DNA from: Pezizomycotina sp. ARF18
Lineage: Eukaryota > Ascomycota
Reading direction: 5' to 3'
DNA: 64,000 bases
Assembly: GCA_002224055.1 (NCBI GenBank)
Contig: AZLU01000146.1
Span: forward strand, 39,314 to 103,313
Below, one piece after another: positions 23,739 through 34,677 of the stretch (positions are counted from its first letter, which is position 1; each line of letters opens with the position of its first letter). Under the pieces are notes generated by a model, which saw nothing but the letters and a program-made list of their open reading frames with translations, was not told the DNA's origin and did no database searches. The position numbers and the translations under genes are program-made.

Positions 23739-24697
23739 TCAAGCCAACTCGTGTACCGTGCCGATATTTGTGATATTTGTTACCGGAGGGGTCGCCGGCG
23801 GTTTATGGTAAGGACTTGCCGGAACGCTGCTAGTGCCCTCCAGCTCCGCCTTGGGTTGGTGCAACCCAGAGAAATAATCCGGCTCCGGAGCCCCCGCCGG
23901 GGGTGGCCGCGGAGCTTCTTCCTCTTGCGCCCTGGGCTTCCGTTTAAATAGAAATAGCGCTGCGATTACGACAGCGGCGATCAAGGCGAGTCCTCCGATT
24001 ACGCCGCCGACAATAGCGCCGACTGGCGTTTTGAACCTTGAGAGGAAGGGGTGGTTGCTGGCGTTGGTGAAGAACCAGACGTCGTTCCAGCTGCGTTCAA
24101 GCTCGAGCCGTCTGTGCAGACTTTGTTCAGACAAAATAAATCCCCGCTGCAGTCGTTCTCGCTTTCGCAGGCAGCTCCAGCACAGTGCCCTGGCCAGGCA
24201 CAGCTAGTGCTAGATGCAGCACTGGTTGAACCGGCACAGCAGAGACGGCGGCGCAGATTTCCCTTGGCACGTTAAATTATCACTACAATCGATGTCGTTG
24301 TTGCAAGGGGCCCCAGCGCAGTGACCTGCCACGAACATTCCACCGCCGCAGAACCCCGGAAAGAGCGAATTTTGGAGAGTAGAAATGCTGTTACCGCATC
24401 GGCGAGTTTGTATGCGTAGTTTGGGCCGTTCGGAAGATTTGTTGAGGGAGTCCATACTACTGAACCTGAGTCACCGGTGGCTTGGGTAAGTGTAGAAAAG
24501 GTTGTAAGGGAGGAAGATGTTGGGTTTGCGACAAGGTAGACTGTTACGGGACCATCCTTGGCATGCCAGCGAACAGTAAGAGGGCTGCCGGCGCGGATAG
24601 AACTTGGGATACTGCCCTCGAAAACTTTGGCTGTTGTTTGCGCGAAAGAAAAACTGGCGAGGAAAAGTATGATCGCTGATATGCTTGTCGGTGACAT
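23739..24697 (-). CDS. Secreted, membrane-anchored KRE9/KNH-domain cell-surface protein
   Basis: The ATG at 24697 begins a signal peptide (MSPTSISAIILFLASFSFAQ). It is followed by a KRE9/KNH-type Ser-Thr-rich domain with GSIPSSIRAGSPLTVRW, VTVYLVANP and SGSVVWTPS..LPNGPNYAY (to about 24420). Two Cys-rich units follow, each GHCAGA-C-x5-DCS-x2-L-x-C (near 24330-24270 and 24190-24130). A Ser/Thr linker, a single membrane helix (about 24010-23950), a KRKPR stop-transfer and a Pro-rich cytoplasmic tail reach the stop at 23739. Frame changes occur near 24425 and 24265 and possibly near 24035. The architecture suggests a plasma-membrane or wall-sensing mucin-like protein. The KNH domain is known from beta-1,6-glucan assembly factors and many GPI proteins, so function stays open. 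Confidence 0.68.
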
Positions 24698-25738
24698 GGC
24701 TGGGTTATATATGCCTCCGAGGGGGACTTGTGGCCCGCAAATCTACTAGGACTTTCACCAGCTTTTGTGTCGTTCACACACTACAGCGTTTAGTGTGACC
24801 GTCGAGAGCTTGCGGAAAATTAGTTGTCAAGTTCCGAAGTTCCAAAGTCGTGGACGATATGTCATGCGTATTTCTACCGTTCTACCGTAAACGAAGAGGA
24901 AGAAGGGAGCGGAGTTTTTTTTCGAGTAGGGATTGATCTGGGAGATTACAGTTGCGCGAAAGGGTCTTATGTATGAAATATCTGCATAACAACGAGGCTT
25001 CTATATTTATTTATATTTTGCCCAATAGTATTTTTCTGACTGCCTAAAGGGGTGGAATCAAGCCGAGAAAGATATTTGCTGATCACCCAATAAAACGGGC
25101 CAGACCCTGCTTGTGATATGTCTCTTGCGTAACGTGAGGCTGAGGGCTATACAAAAGTACCATCCAATCGGATACTCAGAATCAATGAATCCAAGACAAG
25201 GATAGCTGGCCTGTGTTGCCGGTGTGAGAATGGATAATAGGAATGTGAAATATAAATATAGTAAGCTTAGTGCCTGATGTTTTACTCCTGGTTGCGATAG
25301 GGAAGAGATAGAAATAATAGTATGCATAGTCGCTGAAGAGAAACATGATAAAGTCAGACAACTACTAGAGTACGGAGTTAATAGTTCAAATTGCTTTTCT
25401 TACGACGATTACTAAAACAAAACAAAACTAACGGCAAGAGATAGATAAGAAAGTTATATAATTCTGTTTGATCATGAATATTTTATATCGTACTTAGTGT
25501 ACCATTGGATTTTCTTTCTCTTTGACATTAGTGCATAAAATATAAGTAGTTGTTTTGAGCCCCCTAACTTTCGACTCTCCAAATCCTTTGTCCAAAGGGT
25601 GCTTTGTAAGGAATTTCAATTCAAGCTTCGGCCCCAAGCTGTAGAAACTTTGGAAACTCGAGAACATTTACCTATATCGATGAGTACAAACTAATTCAGT
25701 GGTGAAATTCATTGCAGAGCTGTCATGGTAAAAGCGGT
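24698..25738. other. Intergenic
   Basis: No gene was recognised. The left part is the upstream region of the surface-protein gene. The 90-codon frame at 25058-25327 (minus) has no recognisable feature beyond a hydrophobic stretch. Confidence 0.5.
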
Positions 25739-26215
25739 TTAATCGCTTGTAGGTATAAGCCATTTCCCTTCAAGTTCGGGGCATCTTTGTGGTCGCGTTC
25801 TGAGTTGCTCCAGCCCTGCTAAAGTCTGTATTTCAAGCGGCGCGGTATATCCAAACGTGTAGCGACCTTCAAAATTATGGTGGATCTGACTGAAGAATCG
25901 ATTGAGATATCGAATCAAAGCGTCAATCTTCCTAGCTGGGTTAGTTGACCTCATCCCTCTCCGAACCCTATTAGAGTTTATCTTTCTCGCAATTTCCGTT
26001 AATTGTGTGCAAAATCTGCAGGCTTGCCCTGAAGAGCAGACGGTGTAATGTTGGCCGGATTCATCAATATCTATCAGTCCTCCTATTACATAGACCCGAA
26101 CTAAGCGTGCATTACAAAAGCACGTAGTAGATGTTTGTACGAAATAACGAGCTATTTCGCTGCGTTGATCAGCATAGAATGGGCAAGCAAGGTACACGAG
26201 GTAACGGCGACACAT
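25739..26215 (-). CDS. Cys-rich protein of unrecognised tandem family, copy 1
   Basis: The start is taken at the ATG 26213-26215, giving MCRRYLVYLACP. The frame is open 49 codons further upstream, but copy 3 also begins with MC at this point. The text continues EIARYFVQTSTTCFCNARLV, VYVIGGLIDIDESGQHY, then CSSGQACRFC and IARKINSNRVRRG, to the stop at 25739. Conserved Cys pairs (CxC and CxxC) suggest metal binding or disulphides. There is no signal peptide or membrane segment. The family is not known to me. It shares its N-terminal motif and order of blocks with the loci at 26648-26962 and 27646-28077, all on the same strand. This is the best-preserved copy and is uninterrupted. Confidence 0.55.
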   Translation of the reverse strand: MCRRYLVYLACPFYADQRSEIARYFVQTSTTCFCNARLVRVYVIGGLIDIDESGQHYTVCSSGQACRFCTQLTEIARKINSNRVRRGMRSTNPARKIDALIRYLNRFFSQIHHNFEGRYTFGYTAPLEIQTLAGLEQLRTRPQRCPELEGKWLIPTSD

Positions 26216-26647
26216 TTTGAGATGTTGGATCTTTGGAAATTTGTGAAAATGATCGTTGATACCAAAGAATTCCTGGGGCTGGCAATGGCAATAGTAAAGA
26301 TACTGCGTTAAATACCCCCGGGGAAAGATTCGTATATGAAGCCCCGAAGCAGAATGCATCATATTCCTAAACTCGTGTGCCTGTTTTACAAGATCACGAT
26401 ATCCGCTACTGCATCAGAAACTCATACCGGCGCGTGTAAGCTCGTGATTTGAACTTGGGCATGGGCTGAAGCCCTCTAAATTAAAATTCCAAGGAAAAGT
26501 GCTTATGCAGTTGAATATGCGCATAGCTAGTTTCATCTAATGGTATACCATAAACTTAATACCTTGTGCACGCGAGGTGACGATGCTAGATTTCATCTCA
26601 AACAGCGATTAGAAAAATTTGCTAAAAGGTTCAAAACTATCGCGCTA

Positions 26648-26962
26648 TTAGTCACGTATAATCCACTGGTGTCTGCTAACCCTATAGGGCGATTGGGGAG
26701 TTATAGTATCTCCTTTGGAGAGTGATATTTTGTCGAGCGAACAAGGCTCCTCCCCCGGCTCGAGTTCTACCTCGTAAGCGTTGATATGTTTCTCGAATCT
26801 CAACCTGTGATATGCTAGAAGCCGGTGGCCAGTAAAGTGGACCTCGATCGGTATTTCGCTGCATCCGCGGTTTGGATCTGCTTCTACAAAGAGATGTGCT
26901 ATTTCATCGCTGCACCACAGGTTTCTAGAACAAGCAAGGTAGATGAAGTAGCGGAGACACAA
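26648..26962 (-). pseudogene. Cys-rich protein of unrecognised tandem family, copy 2, start codon lost
   Basis: The N-terminal motif reads LCLRYFIYLACS, where copies 1 and 3 begin with MC, so the codon in the start position (26960-26962) is TTG. EIAHLFVEA and a Cys follow, then IPIEVHFTGHRLLAYH, in parallel with EIARYFVQT..VYVIGG in copy 1. The second Cys cluster is not recognisable. The frame is open upstream to about 27088, so translation could begin earlier. A related upstream block (LPKESFIPQN versus FHKFPKIQHLK) suggests that the duplication unit includes 5' sequence. Confidence 0.45.
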
Positions 26963-27645
26963 ATTTTGAGGTATAAAGGACTCTTTGGGTAATATGGACC
27001 CCGAGTCGGAACACAGTTTTAAGATGCGTCCTAGTATATTTCTTGTGGAAATTGAGTAGTTGCTGTTGATAGAAGTCCTCTGGACCATGGATGGGGCTGT
27101 TTCTAATAAATAATTCTAACGAGAGAACTAAATTTAGCAATGTATTCCAAGCTCACGTTATTATCATACACCCCTAAAGCGAGGTCAATCCAGTTCCAGC
27201 CTCCGTCCCCAGCTTATTTGATTCCTTGTCCCTGACAGTCAATATCACATTTTGGATTCATCTCAAAGAGTGCGTCACTCAGAAAGATACAGCCCAGTAC
27301 GGAAAATCTTAATTCCCATAATTTTTGAAGAGTATGCTGTTCGATCAAAGAAGATTCGAGGGCCCTTGATATTCAAGCATCACAAAAGCTCTTTTGCTAA
27401 TGTGAAAAATCGAACATCGCACATGCAAAGTGCTGTTATAGTATGTATAGGAATTGAGTAATGATGTTACATAGGATCCTTAATTTGTCGTTAAAAAACT
27501 TGTCCGATTTCGATAAATACGATGGATACCCATCTTATGGTCTCAATAAATTCGAGTGCTACCATAAACAAAATTTATAGGCCATGAAGTATCGATTAAG
27601 TACACGTAATATAAATTTCTTGAGGATCTTGACCTTGTGGTGCAA

Positions 27646-28077
27646 CTATCGCTCAGGATATGGTATAACGCATTCGCCAGATTCGGGGGAGGTGTATGGC
27701 CTCTCGTCTAACCGACGTAGCTTGCGAAGAGACTGTATTTGAAAAGGCTTTCGGTTAATTCGCTCCGGAGCTGCGCGAGATTCCATCATGCTGTCGATTC
27801 TGATAGACTGCCTTGCTATTGAAGATGGCGAGTTAATCCATAAGGCTAAAGATTCGAACGTCCGGCAATAGCTACAACTCGAACCGTTGTCTTCGAAAGT
27901 GCACGGCCGATAGTAGTCGCCATCTTCTTTGATGTCGGCGATTTCTCCTAAGGCGTACGTGCTAACACACTTTTGCTACAAGAACACTTCCCAAGACGAT
28001 TTATATAAGCGCGGACTATATTCGATGTCGCCGTCGGCCCAAGGGCAGGCTAAGTAGACAGAGTAATGACAGCACAT
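27646..28077 (-). CDS. Cys-rich protein of unrecognised tandem family, copy 3
   Basis: The ATG at 28075-28077 gives MCCHYSVYLACPWADGDIEY. A frame change near 27985 leads to a segment with a CSC pair, then LGEIADIKEDGDYYRPC, then CSYCRTFESLALWI, and a basic tail ending at the TAG 27646-27648. The order matches copy 1: MCxxY-x-VYLACP, CxC, a G(x)IxDIxExGxxY block, C, CxxC and a basic C-terminus. No signal peptide or known domain is seen. Confidence 0.5.
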
Positions 28078-28164
28078 GTTGTGTTTTTGTGAATACTTTG
28101 AACCTAGGGAATATCCTAAACCAATATTATATCTCTCTCCAATAAAGGGTAATCCTTCATACAT

Positions 28165-29289
28165 CTAAGTGGTTTTAGTATTGCAGCAAAGGGCAGGGGA
28201 AAAGAAACGAAAGGAAAGGAAAAGAAGACAAAACTGCCAGCGAACTGTACCTCATTGCGGGACGGCCATTGAATATTCCACGACCTCGAATATACTAATA
28301 GCGGAATAGCGAGATAGAGAAATTATCATAGTAGTAGGTAGTGTGGTTTGTGGTATTATTTTAAATTGCCTAATTAAGATTTTTTTTTTGGTGGCGGGGG
28401 CAACACTAACTAGGAAATAAATTCCTATAGCACACACTTTAACACTCCCACGAGTATTTACTACTACGGAGCGGCAGTGGCGGCTTGACTCGAGGCTAAA
28501 TTCTGCGAGTATGTTAAAGAATTGCTGTCCCGATATGACCAGAAGGCATAAAATAATTGAGGTTGAGGGTGATTAGATATCTTAGTATCACCGAGAGGAT
28601 TACGTGGAGTGATGACAATGAAAACTGCTCCCATTATTCTACCTTCTAGGTAGCACCGGAAGTTTAAGGGATGCAAATGCATGGCAAGCCTGTGTACAAG
28701 CACCAGTAACGTCCGAATTTTTTGTTTTCTTTCTTCTTCCGTTTCTGTATGTCGTACGTCGAATATCAGAGTACCGCTTTGGCTACTTAGTACTCTATAA
28801 CTAGTGAAAAGATATAATATTTAAAAATATTAATCTTAGCATACACCGTGCTTGGGCAAATTTAATAAATAAGAAAAGGCTTCAATAAGTATAAAAGAAA
28901 TTGGTATCATCTCAAAAAAGCAATCTTGATTAATAGAAACTCTATTATTCTTGAAAAATTTGTGTGAGTAAAGCTTGAGCTCAAGTTGGCTTCACGGACC
29001 TGAATTTGGACGGTGGAATGTACGGAAAATGCTTCGATTGTAGTGTCCCATTATGTGGACGTTTGCGTCGTGTCTCTTAGAGATTGTTTCGCGCTCTCAT
29101 TAAGACAATAACCAGAGCTTTGAGATTCATGAGCGATACGACCTGCTCTCACTGGCATTATTCGGAATCTGTCAAATCGTCTCGTGCCGTTTCTGCATAT
29201 ATTCAAGTTTGTCAAGTTCTCATAGTATAGTCGGGAGCGATGCGATTTGTGATCATTTAGCAATCCGATTTTTTCGCTGTCCATTTCCT
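28165..29289. other. Intergenic
   Basis: AT-rich sequence with a short G/A-rich tract near 28190-28225 and a T run near 28380. Small open frames have no recognisable content. Confidence 0.45.
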
Positions 29290-29319
29290 TTTGAAAGGCG
29301 GAATGTTATTCTTTAAGGT

Positions 29320-29979
29320 ACGAACGACCAGAGTTTGGGGTGGTTCCGTGCATCTTGAGGTGTCAGGGATGCTAACAGCCTCCCGTTTCGATTTATATAT
29401 TCTTTGCCGGTTGGCCGTGGGTGTTCTCGGGCTTGGCTTCTGACATTCTCCTTCGATACCCTCGAGCTATGCTGACTACTCCTTGCCCTACTCTTCCCTG
29501 CCTCCTCTTTTTCTTCGTTGATGAAACGATGGAGGGGTGTAGCGACTTTCGTTAGGTCCAGGGCCTTTATCTTGGACGTCTCGAAACTTTAAGTTTCTGA
29601 GCGATATGTTTCTCCTCGTGCCCTGTCACCGATGATAGAAACAGAAGCAGATCGTCAGGGCCTGGCTCTGACTTCGTAACTTTCGCATGGGCAACCGTCG
29701 TGGTACTGACTGGGCGACAAATCCAAACCTTCGGTGATGTATCAGGCAACAGGACTCGGAGCTGCTTGTCGTACGGCTGTCAATAATGCGTTTCCTATGT
29801 AAAAGGATAATAAGAAAGGATAGGACAATTCGTACTTTAGCATGATTAAACCTTCCAAAGCTAGGAGGTTCTATTCGAGTAATTGTACGCAGCGCCGAAA
29901 CCGAAACACCATGACGCTCCGTCGGAATTCGGATAGAGAAAGTATGATCTTCGATATTTACGAAGAGTCGCGTCGTCAT
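29320..29979 (-). CDS. Hypothetical protein, probably two exons
   Basis: The ATG at 29979 gives MTTRLFVNIEDHTFSIRIPT and continues to about 29838. A donor GTACGA and an acceptor ACATAG near 29797 fit a short intron. Exon 2 carries a frame change and then LLPDTSPKVWICRPVS, AKVTKSEPGPDDLLLFLSSV and HIAQKLKVSRRP (about 29755-29570). After another frame change a Lys/Arg/Ser-rich tail includes KALDLTKVATPLHRFINEEK and reaches about 29320. I recognise no family. The block KVWICRPVS..PDDLLLFL looks like ordered protein. The low-complexity tail could be disordered. Confidence 0.45.
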
Positions 29980-30587
29980 AGTTAAGTTTTTTTTTTATAT
30001 TCCAGGCTGAATGATACTGCTACCGGTAAGTTTATTGTTACCCACGCTCCGCGCAGACGACCCCGGTACGCGGACGCGGGCGTCTAGCAATAATGCTTTA
30101 CACAATCGGACATCAGCCTTGTTTGTGGCGGCAATCAGGCAAAGAGCCGTGATTTATCTCCAGCAGCGTCCGTATTCTTACTATTAACGACGCAGTAGTA
30201 GTTTGTATCTTGCGAGGATCTTCATCTCTAAGTTTTCTCTTTTGCATCGCAACTTTCTGTAGCATTCCGTAGGTGGGACGGTACTTACATTATGACAAGG
30301 ACTTTGCACCTGCCAACTCTATCAATCACAATCTAAGGCAAAGAAATTACTTCATACTTCATGCTCGTCTTTAGTCGTGGGTTCCAAGTGGAAGGCTACA
30401 TCGAAATATAACTCTCAGGTCAAGTAATCCTCACGATCGTGCTTCTGTAATGAAAATAAAAGCTAGATGCGAATCCCTGAACACTTGGAAATTCTTGAAA
30501 TTTAACCCAAATCGTAAGAACGCTTATTAGGAGTCGACTACAGGGTTTATATTAATCGCATCAAAAGTCGCCCCATAACTATCCATA

Positions 30588-31283
30588 TTAAACCCCGACC
30601 TCCTTCCGGCGGAGCCAGGGGCAGTGGCCATGCATACACCCCTCGCAAAGCTCTTCCTCGTGAGGCCCATTTGCACCGGTATATGTCCCTCCGTCTTGAC
30701 ACGATATCCGAACCACTTCTTCAACCTATACACAACCCGTTCGACGTAGCAGTCCGCATCCAACTCCGGTATCGCGACAGCACCGCAGGCTATACAATGT
30801 TGATGCCAAATACGCACGTTATACTCTCTACTACTGTACCTTCGGACCGTTATCGCAACCGTCCAGCTGTTCCATCCTGGCTTTTTGCAGTTCTTGTTCG
30901 GACAGGTGAATGATCCTATGACGTTTGTGTCGTAGTCCTTTATGACGCCGGATTCGGTATCTTCTGAGTGCCAAGTCAGATTCTCTCGGGTAGTTCCGAG
31001 GCGACGAGTTGATGGAGATCCGGACGCATGGACCATTCCGGTGTCTTCTTCGCACGTTTAGATGGTTTCTTATTTTTTTTTTTAGGAGGATTATTTGCCC
31101 TATTATTTTCCGCTTCAACCTTGCGACGGCTGAGTTCTTCGTGGACGAGGTGACGGAGGGGCTTTTTCGATATCGCGGGTGTCTATTTGCTTTAACGCCT
31201 GGTATTTAGGCGTCTGAGGCTCGCGCAAATTCTGCCTCGGCATCGATCACCATGTCCGATAAGGCGGAAACTAGAGCATCCAT
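30588..31283 (-). CDS. 3CxxC-type zinc-finger protein, copy 1
   Basis: The ATG at 31283 begins MDALVSALSDMVIDAEAEFA. A basic linker (PPKKKNKKPSKRAKKTPEW, near 31080-31040) leads into DLHQLVASELPE. The zf-3CxxC domain follows: GSFTCPNKNCKK..WNSW (about 30910), HQHCIACG (about 30805), then CYVERVVYRLKKWFGYRV. The last cluster, LCEGCMHGHCPW (about 30650), comes after a frame change, with the TAA at 30588-30590. The domain binds zinc through three Cys/His clusters. In animals it occurs in receptor-transporter proteins, and in fungi its role is mostly unknown. Frame changes are near 31205, 31135, 30985 and 30660. Two paralogues follow on the same strand. Confidence 0.72.
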
Positions 31284-32188
31284 GGTGCTGTTTGCAATGT
31301 TTGAAGACTTGCAAAAAGCTGCTTATATTTCCGAATATCATCTAGGTACCAGGAAGAAGCGAGCCGCAAAGTAGGGAAAAGGGAGAGAATTCAAGAAATT
31401 ACCAAAGACAATGAAGTAAGAGCGGGAACCACCAAAAACCCACCATGGACGCTTTATATGTTAGCGTCCTCGGCAAGGCTCCAAGTTCCAAAGCCTCTGA
31501 ACGCGGCAAGGCTATTTGAAACCTTATCAGCCCGCGGGTATCGGCACAGAAAGGCTTTGCGTCTTACCGCTGACTACCCTCTTCGACTGTGCAACCACGA
31601 GTATTCATATCCGCCAATTATATTTATTGCAAGGATTTAAAGTACCCAATTATAGCCACACACATGTGCAACGAGCGGCAAGGCTACAAGTTTTTACTAC
31701 ATTACAGGCGGCACCTAAAGTAGCACCTTCTAGAATCTTGCCACCAAGCCTTGGGCTTTCGATTGAAGCCTTGCGGGATATTTTGTTCACGTACAACGTC
31801 TAACCCAGTTTTCAATAGTAGTGTCGCTTGCAGCTCCACAGGCCCCATCTCCCCGCGGGGGGATCGGACTTAATACTTAATCCAGTTCTCTCTCCCGCTA
31901 GACGTATAGACCTTATCAATCTTATTATTATTATTATTATTATTAACTATTCTAAGCGGCGGAATTACCCGCGAAACAATTCGGAGGCTTTTTATAAAAA
32001 GCAAAGAAAGAGGGAGGGTGGAAGTCCCTCCTTCCTCTTATGTTTGTCCCTCACTTCAGGGGAAAATCGGGCATATGAATTCCTCCTATACTCAAGATTC
32101 TTCAACAAACACAAGCGATATTTCTTCCGCTTCCCGTCTCCCAGTGACAGAGCCTGCTAGCGGCGTAGGCATGCCCTTAAACGCCCAT
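31284..32188. other. Intergenic within the 3CxxC array
   Basis: It holds several copies of an 11-base word GCGGCAAGGCT or near variants (about 31473, 31502 and 31675), which recurs near 35011 on the far side of the array, and a TTA repeat near 31921-31945. No gene was recognised. Confidence 0.4.
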
Positions 32189-32958
32189 TTAATCGAGGCT
32201 TTTGGCACAACGACCTAGCTTACACCCTTCGCAATGTTCTCCGTCATGAGGCTTCTTGTTGTCCGGCCGCCGTTGCGTCGGCTTCTTAACTCATATCCGA
32301 GCCACTTCTTGAGCCAATACACCACCCTCTCCGCGTAGACGTTCTTATCTATCTTAATTTTGCCCATATTGCCGCACTCTATGCAGCGTTGGTGGTAAAC
32401 TGGTGCGTTATATTTGTTTCCCTCATATTTTCTTATGCGTATCCCGATCTTCTTGCTGGTCCATCGCTTTCTGCAATCGGAACCTGTGCATCTGAAGGAT
32501 CCCATAACGAATGTATCCCGATGTTCTTTCGTGCCGGCGTCGGTGTCGATATCATGGAAAGCTACCCTCGTCCTCGCCTCTTCCGGTAGTTGGTCAAGAA
32601 CGAGGGGATGTAGATCGGGTAGATAGACCAACGCGAAATCTTGAGTTTTCGGCTCTTCCTGTACTGTACTTAGGTACTCTTTGAGCATATCCGACCTGGC
32701 TTTGTTCTCCGCTGATTCCTTTTCACGTCTCTGCTTCTCTTTTTCAAGGAAGCGGCGAACCAGCTCTGGAATCTCGTAAGCCCCGATAGAATTAAGTTGA
32801 CTGTTTTTAAGGCCTCGTATCGCCGTCACAATCTGTTTCCCGTCCTCTTCAGTCATCCTGGATAGGGCAGATAGGACATCCTCCGTCGTTTTCTTGGCAT
32901 CTTGGTTCGTGTTGCTTTGGAAATTCCTAGTACTAGAACTCAGACAGCGCGCTGTCAC
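32189..32958 (-). CDS. 3CxxC-type zinc-finger protein, copy 2
   Basis: This is the best copy of the array. About 245 codons are open from 32958. The N-terminal half is helical (LSRMTEEDGKQIVTAIRGL, VRRFLEKEKQRREKESAENK). DLHPLVLDQLPEEARTRVAF leads into the zinc domain: GSFRCTGSDCRKRWTSKKIG (about 32500-32440), HQRCIECG (about 32385), YAERVVYWLKKWLGYEL. A frame change near 32255 is needed to reach the expected last cluster HCEGCKLGRC, and that frame ends SLD at the TAA 32189-32191. Without it the protein would stop at 32215, lacking the third cluster. The N-terminal helix pattern is shared with copy 3. Confidence 0.78.
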
Positions 32959-33803
32959 GGTGGTTCCAACTAAAGATCGTGAACGGGCATCGCTGAACTA
33001 AACGCCAATCAATTTATGAGACATTAGAAATAGACATTGTATAATAAGGGAGCACGGTGATAGCCTACCGTGGACGTTTTGGATCTTTTATTGCTGATAG
33101 CACGAACGGCAATCCTGGCGGCGCCGTTGAACTTCAGTAGACCTTTCGCAGCCTGTAACATTTTTGCTTTTTGTTCGAATTCTGGGAGAATAAGGTATTG
33201 TCGTGGTAGTGGCAGCTACTTATACGTGTACTTGGTAGGGGATGACACGCCTTCAGTGCATCTTTACAATGGAGTCTGGATGACATTTACCGCTAGCAAG
33301 GCCGATTAAAAAGCGGTATTTCATTCTAGTAGATTCCCAGGTCATCATGTGGGTAGCCCTTTGCGGGACATCCTAGACGACTCTGCGGGCGGCTACAAAC
33401 CGCCAGATTCTGAGCGAATGCGAATAGCCTTCTAAAATATGACGGGTTTTAGCTTTTGCTCAATTGAAACCGCGAGACCAGAATTTAATGCCGTTGCCAG
33501 CACCGTAGAGTCCATGAAATCATGCAAGGCCGATGCTGTGTAACCAGACAACAAGTATTTCTTGGTATACCAAGCCCTGTTTGCCTCCTGATGCAGAAAA
33601 AAAATTTATGCAATGAACAAGATGCGGTTATACCACGTCATTTTAGATAAAACTTAAAGACAAAAACCAGTTTATAGCACCGCTCCTACGAACCTCAAGG
33701 GGACCAAATATCCCTCGTATCTTCCAGGCAACGTCGCCACATTTTACCTGCCACTAGAGCATATTACATGATGATATGAATCTGATAGCTGAAGGTCGTG
33801 TTT
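32959..33803. other. Intergenic within the 3CxxC array
   Basis: No gene was recognised. It contains the presumed promoter of copy 2 and the 3' region of copy 3. Confidence 0.45.
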
Positions 33804-34677
33804 TTAATAACCGAAACTCGAATATTCGTCGAGGGACCCGTAGTCTACAGCAGGACAGTCCCCAGCCTTACAGCCTTCGCATAGTTCCTGGCGGTGCGGC
33901 GGCGTTCTCTTTTTCTTATGTTTGGGCTTAACGACTTCATATCCCAGCCAGCTCTTCAGCCAGTACACCACTCGCTCCTTGTAACGATCCACATTCAAAT
34001 TTGGCGTAGCAACGCTATTGCACTCCTCGCAGCGTTGGTGGTAGACACGAGCGTTGTAGAGATGTCCGATATCATGTGCACTGTCATCGTCAGGATCAGT
34101 GTAGAGGCGGATGCGGATTGCAATCTTCTTGCTTGTCCACCTATTATGGCATTTTTTATTCGGACACTTGAATGCACCCGTGATATTGCTCCTCCGGTAC
34201 TTGGTAGTACCAGAGTTATCGTCAAAATTGTGAAAGACGAGGCTTTCGTAAGGTAATTCGGCGGCGACGAGGTCGTGATATTCAGGATACATAGAATACG
34301 TTCCCCGCCGTTATCTTCATCGCTATCGCCGCGGTTGCCGCCATTGTTCTGAAGGCCATTGTTCTTGGTGTCCTGCTTGTCATTGTTCTGCTTCGTGTTC
34401 TTCTGCTTCTTGTCGTTCGAGCGCTTGGATCCAGCTTTGCTGTGGTTTGTATGAGTCGTAACTGGCATTTGGGATTCAATGCCTGTCTAGTTTTATTAGC
34501 CTCCACTTCTAGCTCTCGCCGAATGAGCTCCTCATAGATGCGGCACTGGATAGAAGGCGCAAAAAGTCCGACAACGATATTCCTTAGTTCCGTAGTCTTA
34601 AGCCTCCTTAGGTTCTCGACGAAGTTCGCTTCATCCCCGATCGACAACAAAGATAATGAGAATATTAGATTCTCCAT
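33804..34677 (-). CDS. 3CxxC-type zinc-finger protein, copy 3
   Basis: The ATG at 34677 gives MENLIFSLSLLSIGDEANFV, then LRRLKTTELRNIVVGL and IYEELIRRELEVEANKTR, parallel to the helical N-terminus of copy 2. A frame change near 34470 leads into a Lys/Asn/Gln-rich linker (about 34460-34310), and another near 34295 returns to YPEYHDLVAAELPYESLVFH. The zinc domain is complete: GAFKCPNKKCHNRWTSKKIA (about 34170-34110), HQRCEECN (about 34045), RVVYWLKSWLGYEV and LCEGCKAGDCPA (about 33885-33850), with the stop at 33804. The Asn-rich linker is the main difference from copy 2. Confidence 0.75.
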
